A stretch of 50,216 nucleotides of DNA from Sphingobium chlorophenolicum (GCF_000722875.1 NZ_JFHR01000037.1:1-50216), one strand, 5' to 3'. Shown: positions 24,838 through 34,140, counted from the first letter of the stretch. The notes: generated by a model not told the origin, from the sequence alone. Program-made: numbers and translations.

Positions 24838-25794
24838 ATGCGGATACCGAACGGCACGAGTGGAGGGACAGACAATAAGGCGGACGATCTGCCGCCCGGC
24901 CAGGTCGTCACCGCCACCGCGCTGATTCGGCATTTCGCCGTGCATTCGCGTCAGGCGCTGACCGAACCCGTCCATATCCTCAACCACGGCCATGTCGGGC
25001 TGACCCTGATTTCGACCGAATCCTTCCTTCGCCTGTCCGGCGACCGGAATCGCCCCGACCCCGATCATCCCGCCGCGCAACTCGACGTGCTGCTGGACAT
25101 GATCCCGACGCAGGTCATTCTGGCCGACCAGGGGCTGAACCTGCTGCGCATCAACCTGGCGGCGCGGAAACGGCTGGAGGTCAGCGAGCAGGAGGTGCGC
25201 GGCGCGCCGCTTTCGCAGCTTCTGACCCGGCCGGATCATCATTTCGTCCTGCGGGCGCTGGAAAGGGTGCGCGACACGGGCGTGCCGGAAGAATTCGAAC
25301 AAAGCTTCACCGGCGGCCCGCCGCTGGTCTATCGCATCCAGATCTCCGCCTTTCCCGGCGGCTTCGCCATATTGGCGGATGAAATGACCGACCGGCTGTC
25401 GCTGCGGGCGCAGGATGCGCGGATCGCGGCCTATGAAAATCTGACCGACGGCCTGCCGGGCCTGGCCCGCGGCGCCTTCAATGTGCGGGGCATGGTCACG
25501 GATATGTCCCCGGCGCTGGCCGATCTGGTGGGGACGGACGAAAGCCGGATCGTCGGCCTCCGCTTCGCCGCCCTGTTCGACGGCTCCAGCCGCAGCGCGA
25601 TCAGCGACGCGGTGGAAGAATTGCTGACATCCGGCAAGCCGTTCGGCATGGCGGCCGGATTGGTGGGAAGCGCGGGGAGCGGAACCGTCTGGGTCGGCGC
25701 GACCCCTCTCCTGTCCGCCGACGGGCAGGCGGGCGGCGTCTTCCTGATCGGGACGAACCCGCTATGCGCGCTGCCCGGCGGCGCGCCTCAATAG
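24838..25794 (+). CDS. Phd/YefM antitoxin-like domain fused to PAS-like domains
   Basis: 318 residues. Residues about 22-66 (VVTATALIRHF...EPVHILNHGHVGLTLISTESFLRL) follow the Phd/YefM antitoxin pattern, a dimeric DNA-binding fold. After it comes a PAS-like domain (about 82-180: LDVLLDMIPTQVILADQGLNLLRIN) and a second, weaker one (about 195-300: ARGAFNVRGMVTDMSPALADLVG). There is no toxin gene beside it and no kinase, cyclase or HD domain. It may be a one-component sensor-regulator for the flanking adhesion genes, from which it is divergent (autotransporter) and convergent (pilus operon). Domain calls are from pattern reading only. Confidence 0.6.
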   Translation: MRIPNGTSGGTDNKADDLPPGQVVTATALIRHFAVHSRQALTEPVHILNHGHVGLTLISTESFLRLSGDRNRPDPDHPAAQLDVLLDMIPTQVILADQGLNLLRINLAARKRLEVSEQEVRGAPLSQLLTRPDHHFVLRALERVRDTGVPEEFEQSFTGGPPLVYRIQISAFPGGFAILADEMTDRLSLRAQDARIAAYENLTDGLPGLARGAFNVRGMVTDMSPALADLVGTDESRIVGLRFAALFDGSSRSAISDAVEELLTSGKPFGMAAGLVGSAGSGTVWVGATPLLSADGQAGGVFLIGTNPLCALPGGAPQ

Positions 25795-26261
25795 GTGATG
25801 GTCACGATGACGCTGTCGGAATAGGGGCCCGCCTGCGGCCATTGCCCCGCCGGTATCTGCCCATAGACCTGCACGGTCTGGCTGAAACTCAGCAGCCCGT
25901 TCAACGGCGCGCTCACGATGCCGGTGCCGCCCGAACCCGTGCCCCAGACCGTGGTGCGGCTGGCGCTGGTATAGAGATTATAGTTCAGCGCCGCGCCGCC
26001 CTGCGTCATGCGCCGCGCCAGGGCGTCGCCCGAAGACCCCGGACTGATGGCGATATCGATCGTCCCGGCTAGCGACACTAGGCCCGTGCAACTGAGCGTC
26101 ACGCTGCCCGCCCCATCCTTTGGAACCGGCGAGGTCGGGTCGTAGCCGCCGAAGCTGATCCCGGTCGTGGAGGCCGAACAGGTGCACAGGGTACAGGCCC
26201 GCGCCGGGGTCGCCACCGCCATGGCGGCAAGGGCGGCCAGCATATATCCGACAGGCTTCAT
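25788..26261 (-). CDS. Spore coat U domain pilin-like protein (second)
   Basis: 157 residues, signal peptide to about 22, then a single spore-coat-U (SCPU) domain: GISFGGYDPTSPVPKDGAGSVTLSC at the start and YGQIPAGQ...YSDSVIVTITY at the end. SCPU proteins are the subunits or tip adhesins of archaic chaperone-usher pili. Four cysteines cluster near the mature N-terminus region (ACTLCTCS, plus SC). The start overlaps the usher stop as ATGA, and the 3' end overlaps the convergent regulator gene by seven bases. Confidence 0.87.
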   Translation of the reverse strand: MKPVGYMLAALAAMAVATPARACTLCTCSASTTGISFGGYDPTSPVPKDGAGSVTLSCTGLVSLAGTIDIAISPGSSGDALARRMTQGGAALNYNLYTSASRTTVWGTGSGGTGIVSAPLNGLLSFSQTVQVYGQIPAGQWPQAGPYSDSVIVTITY

Positions 26262-28636
26262 CTTCCCCCCTCCCCATCCGGCGCGCAGCGTACCGGGGCG
26301 ATCCTGCCCGTGCCGGGCCGGTCGGGCAAGGCCGGGACGACGGCGCGGCAGGTCATGCCCGGTCCGGTCAGCACGATGCCCTGCCCCTCCCGCGCATCGG
26401 CCAGGAATATTTCGCCGTCATGGCCGGAAATGCCCGGCTCCGACCCCTCGACGATGACGGTCAGCCCTTGCTCGACCGGGGCGCCGTCCCCGTCTACCAG
26501 CCGCAATGTGACGGGACGGGCCGATGTCCGGGCGAAACGGATCGCCACGGCCTTTCGATATCCCGGAACGGCGACCTGCTCGGCCGACGTCACCGCCGTG
26601 TCGATCGGCAGGTCGTCCAGATCGACGGCGATGCGGTTGGCGGCATAGGGTTGCAGGCCGGTGACGACCGCCCGCCTGCCCTGCCCCGCTTTGCGCGCCA
26701 CGGGGCGGTTCTCGAAAAGGACCGTCACATCCTGATCCGCGCCCACATCCACCACGGCGAAGGCATAGTCGAGCTGCGGCGCCGCGACGATCTTTCCCCC
26801 CGCCCGCAGCAGCGCGCCATGGGCCTGGAGCCGCACGCCGCCCGCCCCGGCCATGCGCGCCATCGACAGATCGATATCCCCCGCCCCCGTGCGCCATGTC
26901 GCGCCCGCTTCCCATTGCGACAGGTCATTCCGCTGGCGCGCCGCCAGCAAGCGGTAGCCCCAGCCGCTGTCGGGCGGCGGCGTCTGGCTGAAACTGGCGG
27001 CGGCGCGGCTTCCCTGCACGAACAGACCCGCGTTCGACCGGGAGCCGAGGGGCAAGGTGAACGATCCGAAAAGACTGTCGTTCCGGCTGTCGGAAAAGCG
27101 CGTCCGCCGCGCCCCCAGCGTGATCCAGGCCGGACCCAGGCTGGCGGCATAGGACAGGGAACTGGTGGCGAAGCGATAGCCGCCGTCCGCGTCATTTTCC
27201 AGATAGTCGGCGTTGATGCTGCCCCGCCTTCCCAGCGTCAGGCTGCCCGCAACGATCAATTCCCGCCGCTTGCCGGGCGGGGGGCCGTCCGCGCCCACCT
27301 GGACGAAGTCGGCATCCTCCCGCGTGTAGCTGGCCGTCACGGAATAGCGGGCGGTGATGCGCTGCGCCTGCGCCCGCCAGAGCAGGCCGGTGCCCCAGTG
27401 GCTTTGCGCCGCCGCCGCCGACAAGGCGACCTCCCCCCAGGAGGAGAGGATCGCGCCCAGCCCCAGCCCGGCCATCCGCACGTCGCCGCTCGCCTCCGCC
27501 CGACCGCCCAGCGTCAGCCCGCCACCCAGCCCATGGCGCCAGAATCCGGCGGCGAAGGGTTCGCCATAGGCGAAGCTGCTGCCGCCGAAATCCCTGCGCG
27601 CCACGCCCGCCTCCAGCGAGAAATCGTCCAGTCCTTCGCGCAGCAGGCGCGGGCTGGTGTAGAAGCTCTGGGTCACGGTGCGCGCCGTGCCATTCATGTC
27701 GCGGACGGTCATCGTCACTTCCCCCGCGCCGGTGAAGACCGGCTGATAGTCGATGGCGAAATCGCCGGGCTGCACCGCCATGCTCTGGCGGCTGCTGACC
27801 GCCGCCAGCTCCACGACCGACGGCAGGGTAGAGGAGCCGGAGAGCCGGGGCAGCGGATAGGTGATGTCGCTGGGCGTCAGGGCGAAGTCGGTGCCCAGCC
27901 TGATCCCCGCGAAACGGATCGGCCGGTTCCATTCGCCGCCCCGCGTCACCGTGTCCCCCAGCGTCAGCCGCAGCCGCCGGTCGGGAAAATCGCGGATATA
28001 ATTGCTGTCCAGCCGGACCGCGCCGGGGCCGCCCAATCCCTGTTGCAGCAGGGCGGTGGTGCCGACCACACCCCATTCGCCGGACGCCCCCGCATCCAGC
28101 AGGGTAGACCCGGCCCACTTCCCGCTCCATCGCGAGAGGATCAGGTCATAGCCGAGATATTGCGCCGAAACCGCCTCCATGACGGGCGGGGCCTGCCGGG
28201 CAGGGCCGAAATGCGTGGCGGAAAACAGCGATGGTTCGGCGTCGATCAACAAGGTCGATCCGCTGCCGTCCAGTCGCGCGGAAAGGCCGGGCACCCCCTC
28301 CAGCGAAGCATAGTCGGCGCCTTCGACCCGGATACGCGCCAGCCCTTCCGGCAGGCGCAGCCCCCATTGGCCCGGCATGTCCCGCCGCACGAACAACTGG
28401 CCCTGGCTCAGCACGACCAGTCCGGTGTCGCCCAGCGAACGGCCGTTGACGACGACCCCGACGGGCATCGCCCATATCCTTGCCGGAACGGGGACCGACG
28501 CCGTGACGGCGACCGGCAGATCGGACGCCATGGCGGCGGGCGGCGGGCAGAGGATAATCGCCAGCATGACCGGGAAAGGGCCGGAGCGCCTGCCGCCTTC
28601 CCAGGCTCCGATTTTTCGGACAGCAGCGCGCCCCAT
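26258..28636 (-). CDS. Fimbrial outer-membrane usher (archaic chaperone-usher type)
   Basis: Pore and assembly platform for pilus subunits. The 792 residues from the ATG at 28636 carry a signal peptide (ending around PAAMA), the N-terminal domain that takes chaperone-subunit complexes, and a 24-strand barrel with segments such as LDSNYIRDFPDRRLRLTLGD and GDFAIDYQPVFTGAGEVTMTVRD. C-terminal plug/soluble regions (GLQPYAANRIAVDLDDLPID) complete it. An upstream in-frame extension to 28840 lies within the chaperone gene and is rejected. It follows the chaperone by 13 bases. Confidence 0.9.
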   Translation of the reverse strand: MGRAAVRKIGAWEGGRRSGPFPVMLAIILCPPPAAMASDLPVAVTASVPVPARIWAMPVGVVVNGRSLGDTGLVVLSQGQLFVRRDMPGQWGLRLPEGLARIRVEGADYASLEGVPGLSARLDGSGSTLLIDAEPSLFSATHFGPARQAPPVMEAVSAQYLGYDLILSRWSGKWAGSTLLDAGASGEWGVVGTTALLQQGLGGPGAVRLDSNYIRDFPDRRLRLTLGDTVTRGGEWNRPIRFAGIRLGTDFALTPSDITYPLPRLSGSSTLPSVVELAAVSSRQSMAVQPGDFAIDYQPVFTGAGEVTMTVRDMNGTARTVTQSFYTSPRLLREGLDDFSLEAGVARRDFGGSSFAYGEPFAAGFWRHGLGGGLTLGGRAEASGDVRMAGLGLGAILSSWGEVALSAAAAQSHWGTGLLWRAQAQRITARYSVTASYTREDADFVQVGADGPPPGKRRELIVAGSLTLGRRGSINADYLENDADGGYRFATSSLSYAASLGPAWITLGARRTRFSDSRNDSLFGSFTLPLGSRSNAGLFVQGSRAAASFSQTPPPDSGWGYRLLAARQRNDLSQWEAGATWRTGAGDIDLSMARMAGAGGVRLQAHGALLRAGGKIVAAPQLDYAFAVVDVGADQDVTVLFENRPVARKAGQGRRAVVTGLQPYAANRIAVDLDDLPIDTAVTSAEQVAVPGYRKAVAIRFARTSARPVTLRLVDGDGAPVEQGLTVIVEGSEPGISGHDGEIFLADAREGQGIVLTGPGMTCRAVVPALPDRPGTGRIAPVRCAPDGEGGR

Positions 28637-28649
28637 CCGCCGCGCGCCC

Positions 28650-29378
28650 TCACCGCTCGCCGTCGGCCCGGGACGCGACCAGCGTCCCTTTGGTGGTCTG
28701 CACTTCCACCCTGGCGATGGCGGCTGGCGTTTCCAGCGGCAATTCGATGCGCCCGCCCGCCAGCAGATAGAAACCGCGCTCCAGCGTCGCCGCCTTGCCG
28801 GAGCCGGAGGGATAGAGGCTGACCCCCGCGACCTGGACATGCCGGTCCCCCCGATTGGCGATGGCGATCCGGGGCTGCCCCCCGCCGCCCTTCACCATCG
28901 CCCAGTCGAGCATCGGCGCCGCACCGGCCGGTGCGCGGAAGAGCGGGATGCTGATGCGCAGCAATGTCCGCAACATGCCGGGCGCGACCGGTCCGGTGGG
29001 CAATTCGTCGATCACCAATCGGTAGCTTTCCTCGCGCCCTCCCCCTCCGGCGGGCAGGCTGCACCGGATGAGGCGCGTTTCCCCCGCCGGGATGCTGACG
29101 ATGGACGGATTGACCGCCGGCCCGGCGTCCGGATCCAGCCGGTCATTGCCTTCCCCATCCTTGCGCCAGCCATAGCCCCTGATCTGGATGGTTGTGGCGG
29201 CCGCATCGTCATTGGCGACGGTCAGGGCGCAAAACTGCTTGTCGGCGGCCAGTTCGATGCGCACCGGCAGGACGCGCAGAGCCGCCGCCTCCGCGGGCGT
29301 CGCCGTCGCGGAAAGCAGCGCGCACAATCCCACCGCCAGAATCCCGAAGATTCCGGCCCCATGCCCTTTTCCTGTCAT
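28650..29378 (-). CDS. Periplasmic pilus chaperone (PapD-like)
   Basis: 242 residues with a signal peptide (to about 31), then two Ig-like domains. The N-terminal domain has LRVLPVRIELAADKQFCALTVANDD and PAGETRLIRC. The proline-rich PSIVSIPAGE and RLVIDELP segments fit the archaic chaperone group. The C-terminal domain includes RIAIANRGDRHVQVAGVSLYPSG. It would carry SCPU subunits to the usher. Second gene of the four-gene pilus operon. Confidence 0.87.
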   Translation of the reverse strand: MTGKGHGAGIFGILAVGLCALLSATATPAEAAALRVLPVRIELAADKQFCALTVANDDAAATTIQIRGYGWRKDGEGNDRLDPDAGPAVNPSIVSIPAGETRLIRCSLPAGGGGREESYRLVIDELPTGPVAPGMLRTLLRISIPLFRAPAGAAPMLDWAMVKGGGGQPRIAIANRGDRHVQVAGVSLYPSGSGKAATLERGFYLLAGGRIELPLETPAAIARVEVQTTKGTLVASRADGER

Positions 29379-29403
29379 GACTGGCCTCAGTTAATGGCTG
29401 AAG

Positions 29404-29886
29404 TTAATAGCTGACCGTGACGGTGATCGTATCGGTATAGTTGCCCGATGCCGCGCTCTGCTGCGCAGGAATCCTGCCATAAACGGTGAACGCCATGGGC
29501 GTGATGCCCGCCGATGTCTGCGAAACCGTGTCCGAACCGGACGTATTGCCCCAATTGGTGGTGCGCCCGGCGTTGCTGTAGAGGGAATAGTTGAGCGGAC
29601 TGGCGCCTTTCAGCATCTGCCGCGTGGTGACTGTCGCGCCCCCAGTGGCTCCTGCGTTCAATCCGACGTTGAAAAGCGTTCCCGGCGTGCATGTCACGCT
29701 GACGCTGCTGGTCGCGTCGGTCGGAACCGAAGAGGTGGGATCGTAGGTGCCAAAGGCCATGTTGGTGGCGGACACCAGGCAGACATTCAATACCGTCGCC
29801 GACACCCCCATGGTCGTCGTGGCATCCGCCGCCTTCGCTGTCCCGGGCACCAGGATCAAAACGATTAACGCGCCTATCTTGCGCAT
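29404..29886 (-). CDS. Spore coat U domain pilin-like protein (first)
   Basis: 160 residues from the ATG at 29886, which has GGGGGA eight bases upstream. Signal peptide to about 20, then one SCPU domain (VCLVSATNMAFGTYDPTSSVP, VSVTCTPGTLFNVGLNAG, YGRIPAQQ, YTDTITVTVSY). Being first in the operon, and with a shape very like the last gene's product, it is the best candidate for the main pilus subunit. A longer reading to 29979 lacks a signal peptide at its start and is rejected. Confidence 0.87.
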   Translation of the reverse strand: MRKIGALIVLILVPGTAKAADATTTMGVSATVLNVCLVSATNMAFGTYDPTSSVPTDATSSVSVTCTPGTLFNVGLNAGATGGATVTTRQMLKGASPLNYSLYSNAGRTTNWGNTSGSDTVSQTSAGITPMAFTVYGRIPAQQSAASGNYTDTITVTVSY

Positions 29887-30195
29887 GACGCCATCCCCCA
29901 ACCTAAAGTTGATACGTCTTATCCAGCGCAAGTTTTGATCGAAAAAGGTTAGTGAAGCGTTACCGTTCCGTTTTCGCAACGAATTGGCCAGGCAGCGTGA
30001 ACCAATTCAAGGCTCGCCGGACTGAGCGATTTTGGATGGATGGCGGACCTATCCTATTCCTCCCCATTGAGAGATGGGGAGGGGGATCAGCAGCCGGCTG
30101 GTGGAGGGGAAAATACGCAGGTCACGCCATTTCCCGACATTCCGAATTTGCCCAAGCGGCCTGCCCGGATCAGGACAGGCCGCCTGACGGACGGT
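29887..30195. other. Intergenic region with repeat B1
   Basis: Contains the upstream region of the pilus operon (29887-30040, moderately A+T rich, no clear promoter boxes found) and the family B palindromic repeat at 30042-30123. After the repeat comes a short sequence up to the dipeptidase stop. No gene seen. Confidence 0.5.
30042..30123. repeat. Palindromic repeat family B, copy 1
   Basis: Begins GACCTATCCTATTCC and forms the hairpin CTCCCCAT/ATGGGGAG. It continues GGGGGAT, a second small hairpin (CAGCCGGCTG) and GGTGGAGGGGAAAATACGCAGGTC. It matches 50131-50216 closely over about 80 bases. Confidence 0.75.
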
Positions 30196-31419
30196 TCAAG
30201 ACCCCTTCGCCGCCTCGGCCGCGGCCAGAACCCTCAGGACATTGCCCGACCAGATCTTCTGGACATCCGCCTCGCTATATCCCGCCTTGAGCAAGGCGGC
30301 GGTGATCCTGGGCAGGTCGAGCACATCCTCCAGGCCGACGACCCCGCCGCCGCCGTCCCAGTCCAGGCCGATGCCGACATGATCCGGCCCCGCCACCTTC
30401 AGCGCGTGGAGCATATGCGCCATGAAATCATCGAAGGTCGCCCGGTCCGTTTCGGGATAGAGCCGGTCGATCTCCTGCCGTTTCGCCAGCAGTTCGGCCC
30501 GCTTCTCCGGCGACAGCTTCGCATCCTCGCGCAACTGGCCGAACAGCGCCTTCAACGCCTCCTGCCGCGCCGGATTGGGCTTGGAAGCGCGCAGATAGGC
30601 GCCAAAGGCGTTCATCTGGATCACGCCGCCCTTGTCCGCCAGCGCCTTCAGATGCGCGTCGTCGATATTGCGCGGATGGTCATAGACCGCCTTGCAGCCC
30701 GAATGGGTCAGCAGGACCGGCGTAGTGGATAGCGCCAGCAGATCGTCCAGCACCTGATCGCTGCTGTGCGACGCGTCCGGCACCACGCCCAGCCGGTTCA
30801 TCTCCTTCAGCAAATCCTTCCCCAACGGGCTGAGACCGCCAAAGCGCGGCTTCTTCGACGGATCGGTGGAGCTGTCGGCAAACTGATTATGCGCGAAATG
30901 CGCGAAGCCAACGACCCGCACGCCCATATCGTAGAAGGTCTTGAGCAAGGACACATCCTCGCCCAGCGGATAGGCGTTCTCGATCGACATGAAGACGACC
31001 CGCTTGCCCGACGCCGCGATGGGCGCGGCATCCTTCGCCTCCAGCGCCAGCGTGAAATTCGCTGGGTCCGCCGCCACCATCTGGCGGATCGATACGCCGC
31101 GCATGATCGCGAAGTCCCTCGCCCTGCGGAATCCTTCCTCCGTCAACGGCCCCTGCGGCGTGTAGATCGCGAAGAAACCACCATCCAGGCCGCCCTTCTT
31201 CATGCGCGGCAGGTCGACCTGGGTATAGTCGCTGAGCACGCCATGCTCCTCCTCAATCGACCAGCCGGGCAGGTCGAGCGAGGCGGGCGTATCGAGATGG
31301 CTGTCGAGCGTCAGCAGCCGCTGATGGAGTTGATAGACCTTCTTAGGCACCTCCTGCGCCTGCGCCCCGAACGGGAGCAGCGCCATCAGCGCCGCCCCCG
31401 CCATCATCCTTTTCAGCAT
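30196..31419 (-). CDS. Membrane dipeptidase (peptidase family M19)
   Basis: Zinc-dependent hydrolysis of dipeptides, often of unusual or D-residue type. 407 residues with a signal peptide ending around GAQAQ, so the enzyme is exported. Metal ligands of the M19 fold are visible: HLD in LTLDSHLDTPASL, the bridging Glu in VFMSIENAYPL, and the His residues in PDASHSSD and LTHSGCKAVYDHPRN; GIGLDWDGGGG follows near the end. The ATG overlaps the stop of the upstream TonB receptor as TGATG, implying coupled translation and a shared uptake role. Confidence 0.9.
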   Translation of the reverse strand: MLKRMMAGAALMALLPFGAQAQEVPKKVYQLHQRLLTLDSHLDTPASLDLPGWSIEEEHGVLSDYTQVDLPRMKKGGLDGGFFAIYTPQGPLTEEGFRRARDFAIMRGVSIRQMVAADPANFTLALEAKDAAPIAASGKRVVFMSIENAYPLGEDVSLLKTFYDMGVRVVGFAHFAHNQFADSSTDPSKKPRFGGLSPLGKDLLKEMNRLGVVPDASHSSDQVLDDLLALSTTPVLLTHSGCKAVYDHPRNIDDAHLKALADKGGVIQMNAFGAYLRASKPNPARQEALKALFGQLREDAKLSPEKRAELLAKRQEIDRLYPETDRATFDDFMAHMLHALKVAGPDHVGIGLDWDGGGGVVGLEDVLDLPRITAALLKAGYSEADVQKIWSGNVLRVLAAAEAAKGS

Positions 31420-33836
31420 CAAATCTCACCCGAAATGGTGAACTGGAAAGTGCGGGGAGAAAGCGGCCGGAAGAAGCCGTCGCCCGATGGCTGGGCAGAT
31501 ATGTAGGAAAGCGTGTCCTTGTCAAAGATATTGTCGACGTTGAACCGCGCTTTGATTCCCTTGACCGGCCCGAAGCTGAGGCCGTCCCCAATGTCGACAT
31601 AGGCGCTGAAGACAGTGTAGCCCGGCACGCTCGACCCCGGCGTATTGACGAAGGTCGACCAGCGCTTGCTGGTATATTTGCCGGAGAAGTTGGCGACCAG
31701 CCAGCTCGCCGGTTCCACCGTCACACCGCCGCTGACGATCCACTTGGCGCTATCCGGCAGGAACTTGCCAGCGAGGGGGATGACGGTCGAGCCGATAATG
31801 TTGTCCTTGAACTTCGCGTTGTTGTAGGTGGCGTTCAGGTTGCCGTAAGCGAGGCCGTCCAGGAAGGACGGTTTGTAGGTGCCGGCAAATTCCACGCCAT
31901 AAGAACGCACCCGGCCGACATTCTGGTAGAAGGTTTCCGTCGACGAGCCACCGCCCTGCACGAAGCTGGTGATCGACTGGATGCGATTTTCGAACTTCGT
32001 GTAGAAGGCCGCCAACGACGCATAGAGCTGTCCCTGGTTGGTGCGGATGCCCAGTTCCATATTCTTCGACCGTTCAGGCGCGGGCTGCGGCACCAGTGCC
32101 GACGTGCCGGGACGCGTCACCGAATAGATGTCGTCCATACCCTTGGGCAGAGCCATATTCTCCGCATAGGAGGCGAAGACCTGCGTCCGTCCGTCAAATT
32201 TGTAGAGTAGGCCCGCCATGGGCAGGAACATATCCGTATAATGCGCGGTGTTGGCCTGCGGACCCCACCCCGGAATGCCCCTGAGGACGCCGCCAATCGT
32301 CCGGGTGCGGTAATAATCGTCAAAGTCGCGATAGCCGCGCTGGACATAGTCCATCGACAGCCCCTTGAAACCGAGGTCGAGGATCAGCCGCTCGTCCGCG
32401 AGTTTCAGCGTATCCTTCACGAACACCTGCAATATGTCGCGCTTGGACCGGTAATCGCGGCGCAGATAGACTAGTTCGTTCAGATTAGGCGCACTATTGG
32501 GCGCACCATCGACCGTATTGTAGCGAGCCTGGGTACGGTGATATTTGTCAGTTTCGGCCCAGACTCCCGCTTCCACACTATTGCTGCCGATTTCCCAATG
32601 CAGCTTGCTGGTGATGCCGTAGCGATCCCCACCTACGCCCGACAAGCCATATTGTACGCCCTTGGGCGCTACGACCGGAAGGCCAGCCTCCGACTGATAA
32701 AGATAGCGCAGATAGCTGCCAGGCGTCGCGCCCCGCGTAATGCTACCATAGGAGTCGGGTGACACGCCGTAACCGTCCTTATCCTCATAATAAAGAGTTG
32801 ATTCGGCCCAAACCCCATCAGCGATGCCAGCGTGGAAGGTCGCCCCGTAAAGTTTGTCCTTACGCACGTTGATGGCTAGATTATAAACGCTCGTATAGTT
32901 AGAATTGGAATAATAAATTCCCGCGACGGTTGGCGCGAATGGCGTCCTGCCGTTGACTACAGTAGTATTGGGTACATTTTCAATATTAGCGAAATCTCGC
33001 CCACACTGGCCCAAGGGATTTGGCGCCGCGCAATTATATTGCCCCCGCGAAATGGTAGGCGAGTCATAATCGAAGAAGTCGTTCGACACGAATTTGAACC
33101 GCGCCCAGCTATCGCCACCCAGATCGGCGTGAATCTGCCCTTCCCAATGTTCGCGGTCGACCGATCCGGGGCCGCGCCACAGGTCGCTGTCCAGCTTGGT
33201 GCGGCTGACATAGGCCTTGAACGGCCCCACCTTGCCGGTGCTGAAGCGGATGAAAGTGCGCTTCATATCGAAATCGCCGAAGCTCTGCGATACGAACAGG
33301 CCCATATCATCCTGCGGCGCGATGCTGTTATATTGCACCACCGGTCCCAGTGTCGAATAGCTGGGCAGGCCCACATCGCCCGCGCCGATGGCGGCTTCCA
33401 CCACGCCGAGATTTTCGTTGTCGACATAGCGGAACACCGGACTGCCGCCGAAAGCGTCGCTGCGCCCGGTCGGGATGCCATCGACCACGAAGCCGATCTG
33501 GTCAAGGTTGAAGGCGCGGGTCTGGACGCTGTTGCCGAATTCATAGAGGCCGAGCGCGCCGTCGGTCTGCACGTTGAAGCCGGGCAGTTGCTCCAGCATC
33601 TTCAACCCCGAAATGCCCGACGGTGCCGAGAGCAGGGCCTCACGCGTGACCGCCACGACATTGCTCACCTTGTCCTCGCCGATGGCCTCCGCCGATTGGG
33701 AGATGCGGCGGCCGGTGACGGTGATCGTCCCCGCATCTTCGGCATCCGGCTCCTGCGCCCAGGCATGGGGCGATATGGTGGCGGCGCAGCATGACAGCAG
33801 CAGGGCGGCACGGCGAACGGACAAGAACTTCTGCAT
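31419..33836 (-). CDS. TonB-dependent outer-membrane receptor (peptide/nutrient uptake)
   Basis: 805 residues from the ATG at 33836, which follows AAAGGGAG at good spacing. Signal peptide (to about 28), a TonB-box-like AGTITVTGRRI, plug domain with LPGFNVQ and IGFVVDGIPTGR, then a long barrel ending in FQFTISGEI. The plug has few of the usual RGPQ motifs, so it belongs to a different receptor subgroup from the one at 18997. Coupling to an M19 dipeptidase suggests import of small peptides or peptide-containing compounds. The frame remains open upstream to 34064 but lacks a signal there. Confidence 0.88.
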   Translation of the reverse strand: MQKFLSVRRAALLLSCCAATISPHAWAQEPDAEDAGTITVTGRRISQSAEAIGEDKVSNVVAVTREALLSAPSGISGLKMLEQLPGFNVQTDGALGLYEFGNSVQTRAFNLDQIGFVVDGIPTGRSDAFGGSPVFRYVDNENLGVVEAAIGAGDVGLPSYSTLGPVVQYNSIAPQDDMGLFVSQSFGDFDMKRTFIRFSTGKVGPFKAYVSRTKLDSDLWRGPGSVDREHWEGQIHADLGGDSWARFKFVSNDFFDYDSPTISRGQYNCAAPNPLGQCGRDFANIENVPNTTVVNGRTPFAPTVAGIYYSNSNYTSVYNLAINVRKDKLYGATFHAGIADGVWAESTLYYEDKDGYGVSPDSYGSITRGATPGSYLRYLYQSEAGLPVVAPKGVQYGLSGVGGDRYGITSKLHWEIGSNSVEAGVWAETDKYHRTQARYNTVDGAPNSAPNLNELVYLRRDYRSKRDILQVFVKDTLKLADERLILDLGFKGLSMDYVQRGYRDFDDYYRTRTIGGVLRGIPGWGPQANTAHYTDMFLPMAGLLYKFDGRTQVFASYAENMALPKGMDDIYSVTRPGTSALVPQPAPERSKNMELGIRTNQGQLYASLAAFYTKFENRIQSITSFVQGGGSSTETFYQNVGRVRSYGVEFAGTYKPSFLDGLAYGNLNATYNNAKFKDNIIGSTVIPLAGKFLPDSAKWIVSGGVTVEPASWLVANFSGKYTSKRWSTFVNTPGSSVPGYTVFSAYVDIGDGLSFGPVKGIKARFNVDNIFDKDTLSYISAQPSGDGFFRPLSPRTFQFTISGEI

Positions 33837-34140
33837 AAATGGCTCCCTTTCGGCCCTTTTCGGGCAGTTATGGGCCGTCCAGGCTGCGCCCCGCGCATGG
33901 CGTGGGCGCTGCATCTCTCCATGTAGCAAGCAAGCCGACGCATCGCTGCGACCAGCCGATTTTCTCGGTTTTCTTGTGAAACGAAATGATGGTGGAAATC
34001 CGCTACCGGCAAATGAGTAATTCTCAATCCGTAACGAAATTCGCCGGGATGCCGGTCGACCCAAAGCCCATGCTGCAAAAAACGGGCCGCGCCATGATAT
34101 TCCTATTTCTACACTTCCCCCCTATTGATACACATGCATC
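33837..34140. other. Divergent regulatory region, receptor/chrB
   Basis: 304 bases with no gene. A dyad TGAGTAATTCTCA at 34014-34026 resembles part of a Fur-type box (GAG...CTC) but is two bases short of the consensus spacing. An AT-rich stretch at 34090-34135 precedes chrB. No other site can be named. Confidence 0.35.

Noticed and set aside
24546..26261. Toxin partner for the Phd-like domain
   Set aside because: Looked for Doc, RelE/ParE or PIN-type genes on both strands beside the regulator; only adhesin, intergenic DNA and an SCPU gene are there.
26420..28822. 800-codon plus-strand ORF opposite the usher
   Set aside because: The usher, chaperone and SCPU genes form a coherent operon on the other strand; this product has no domain or signal.
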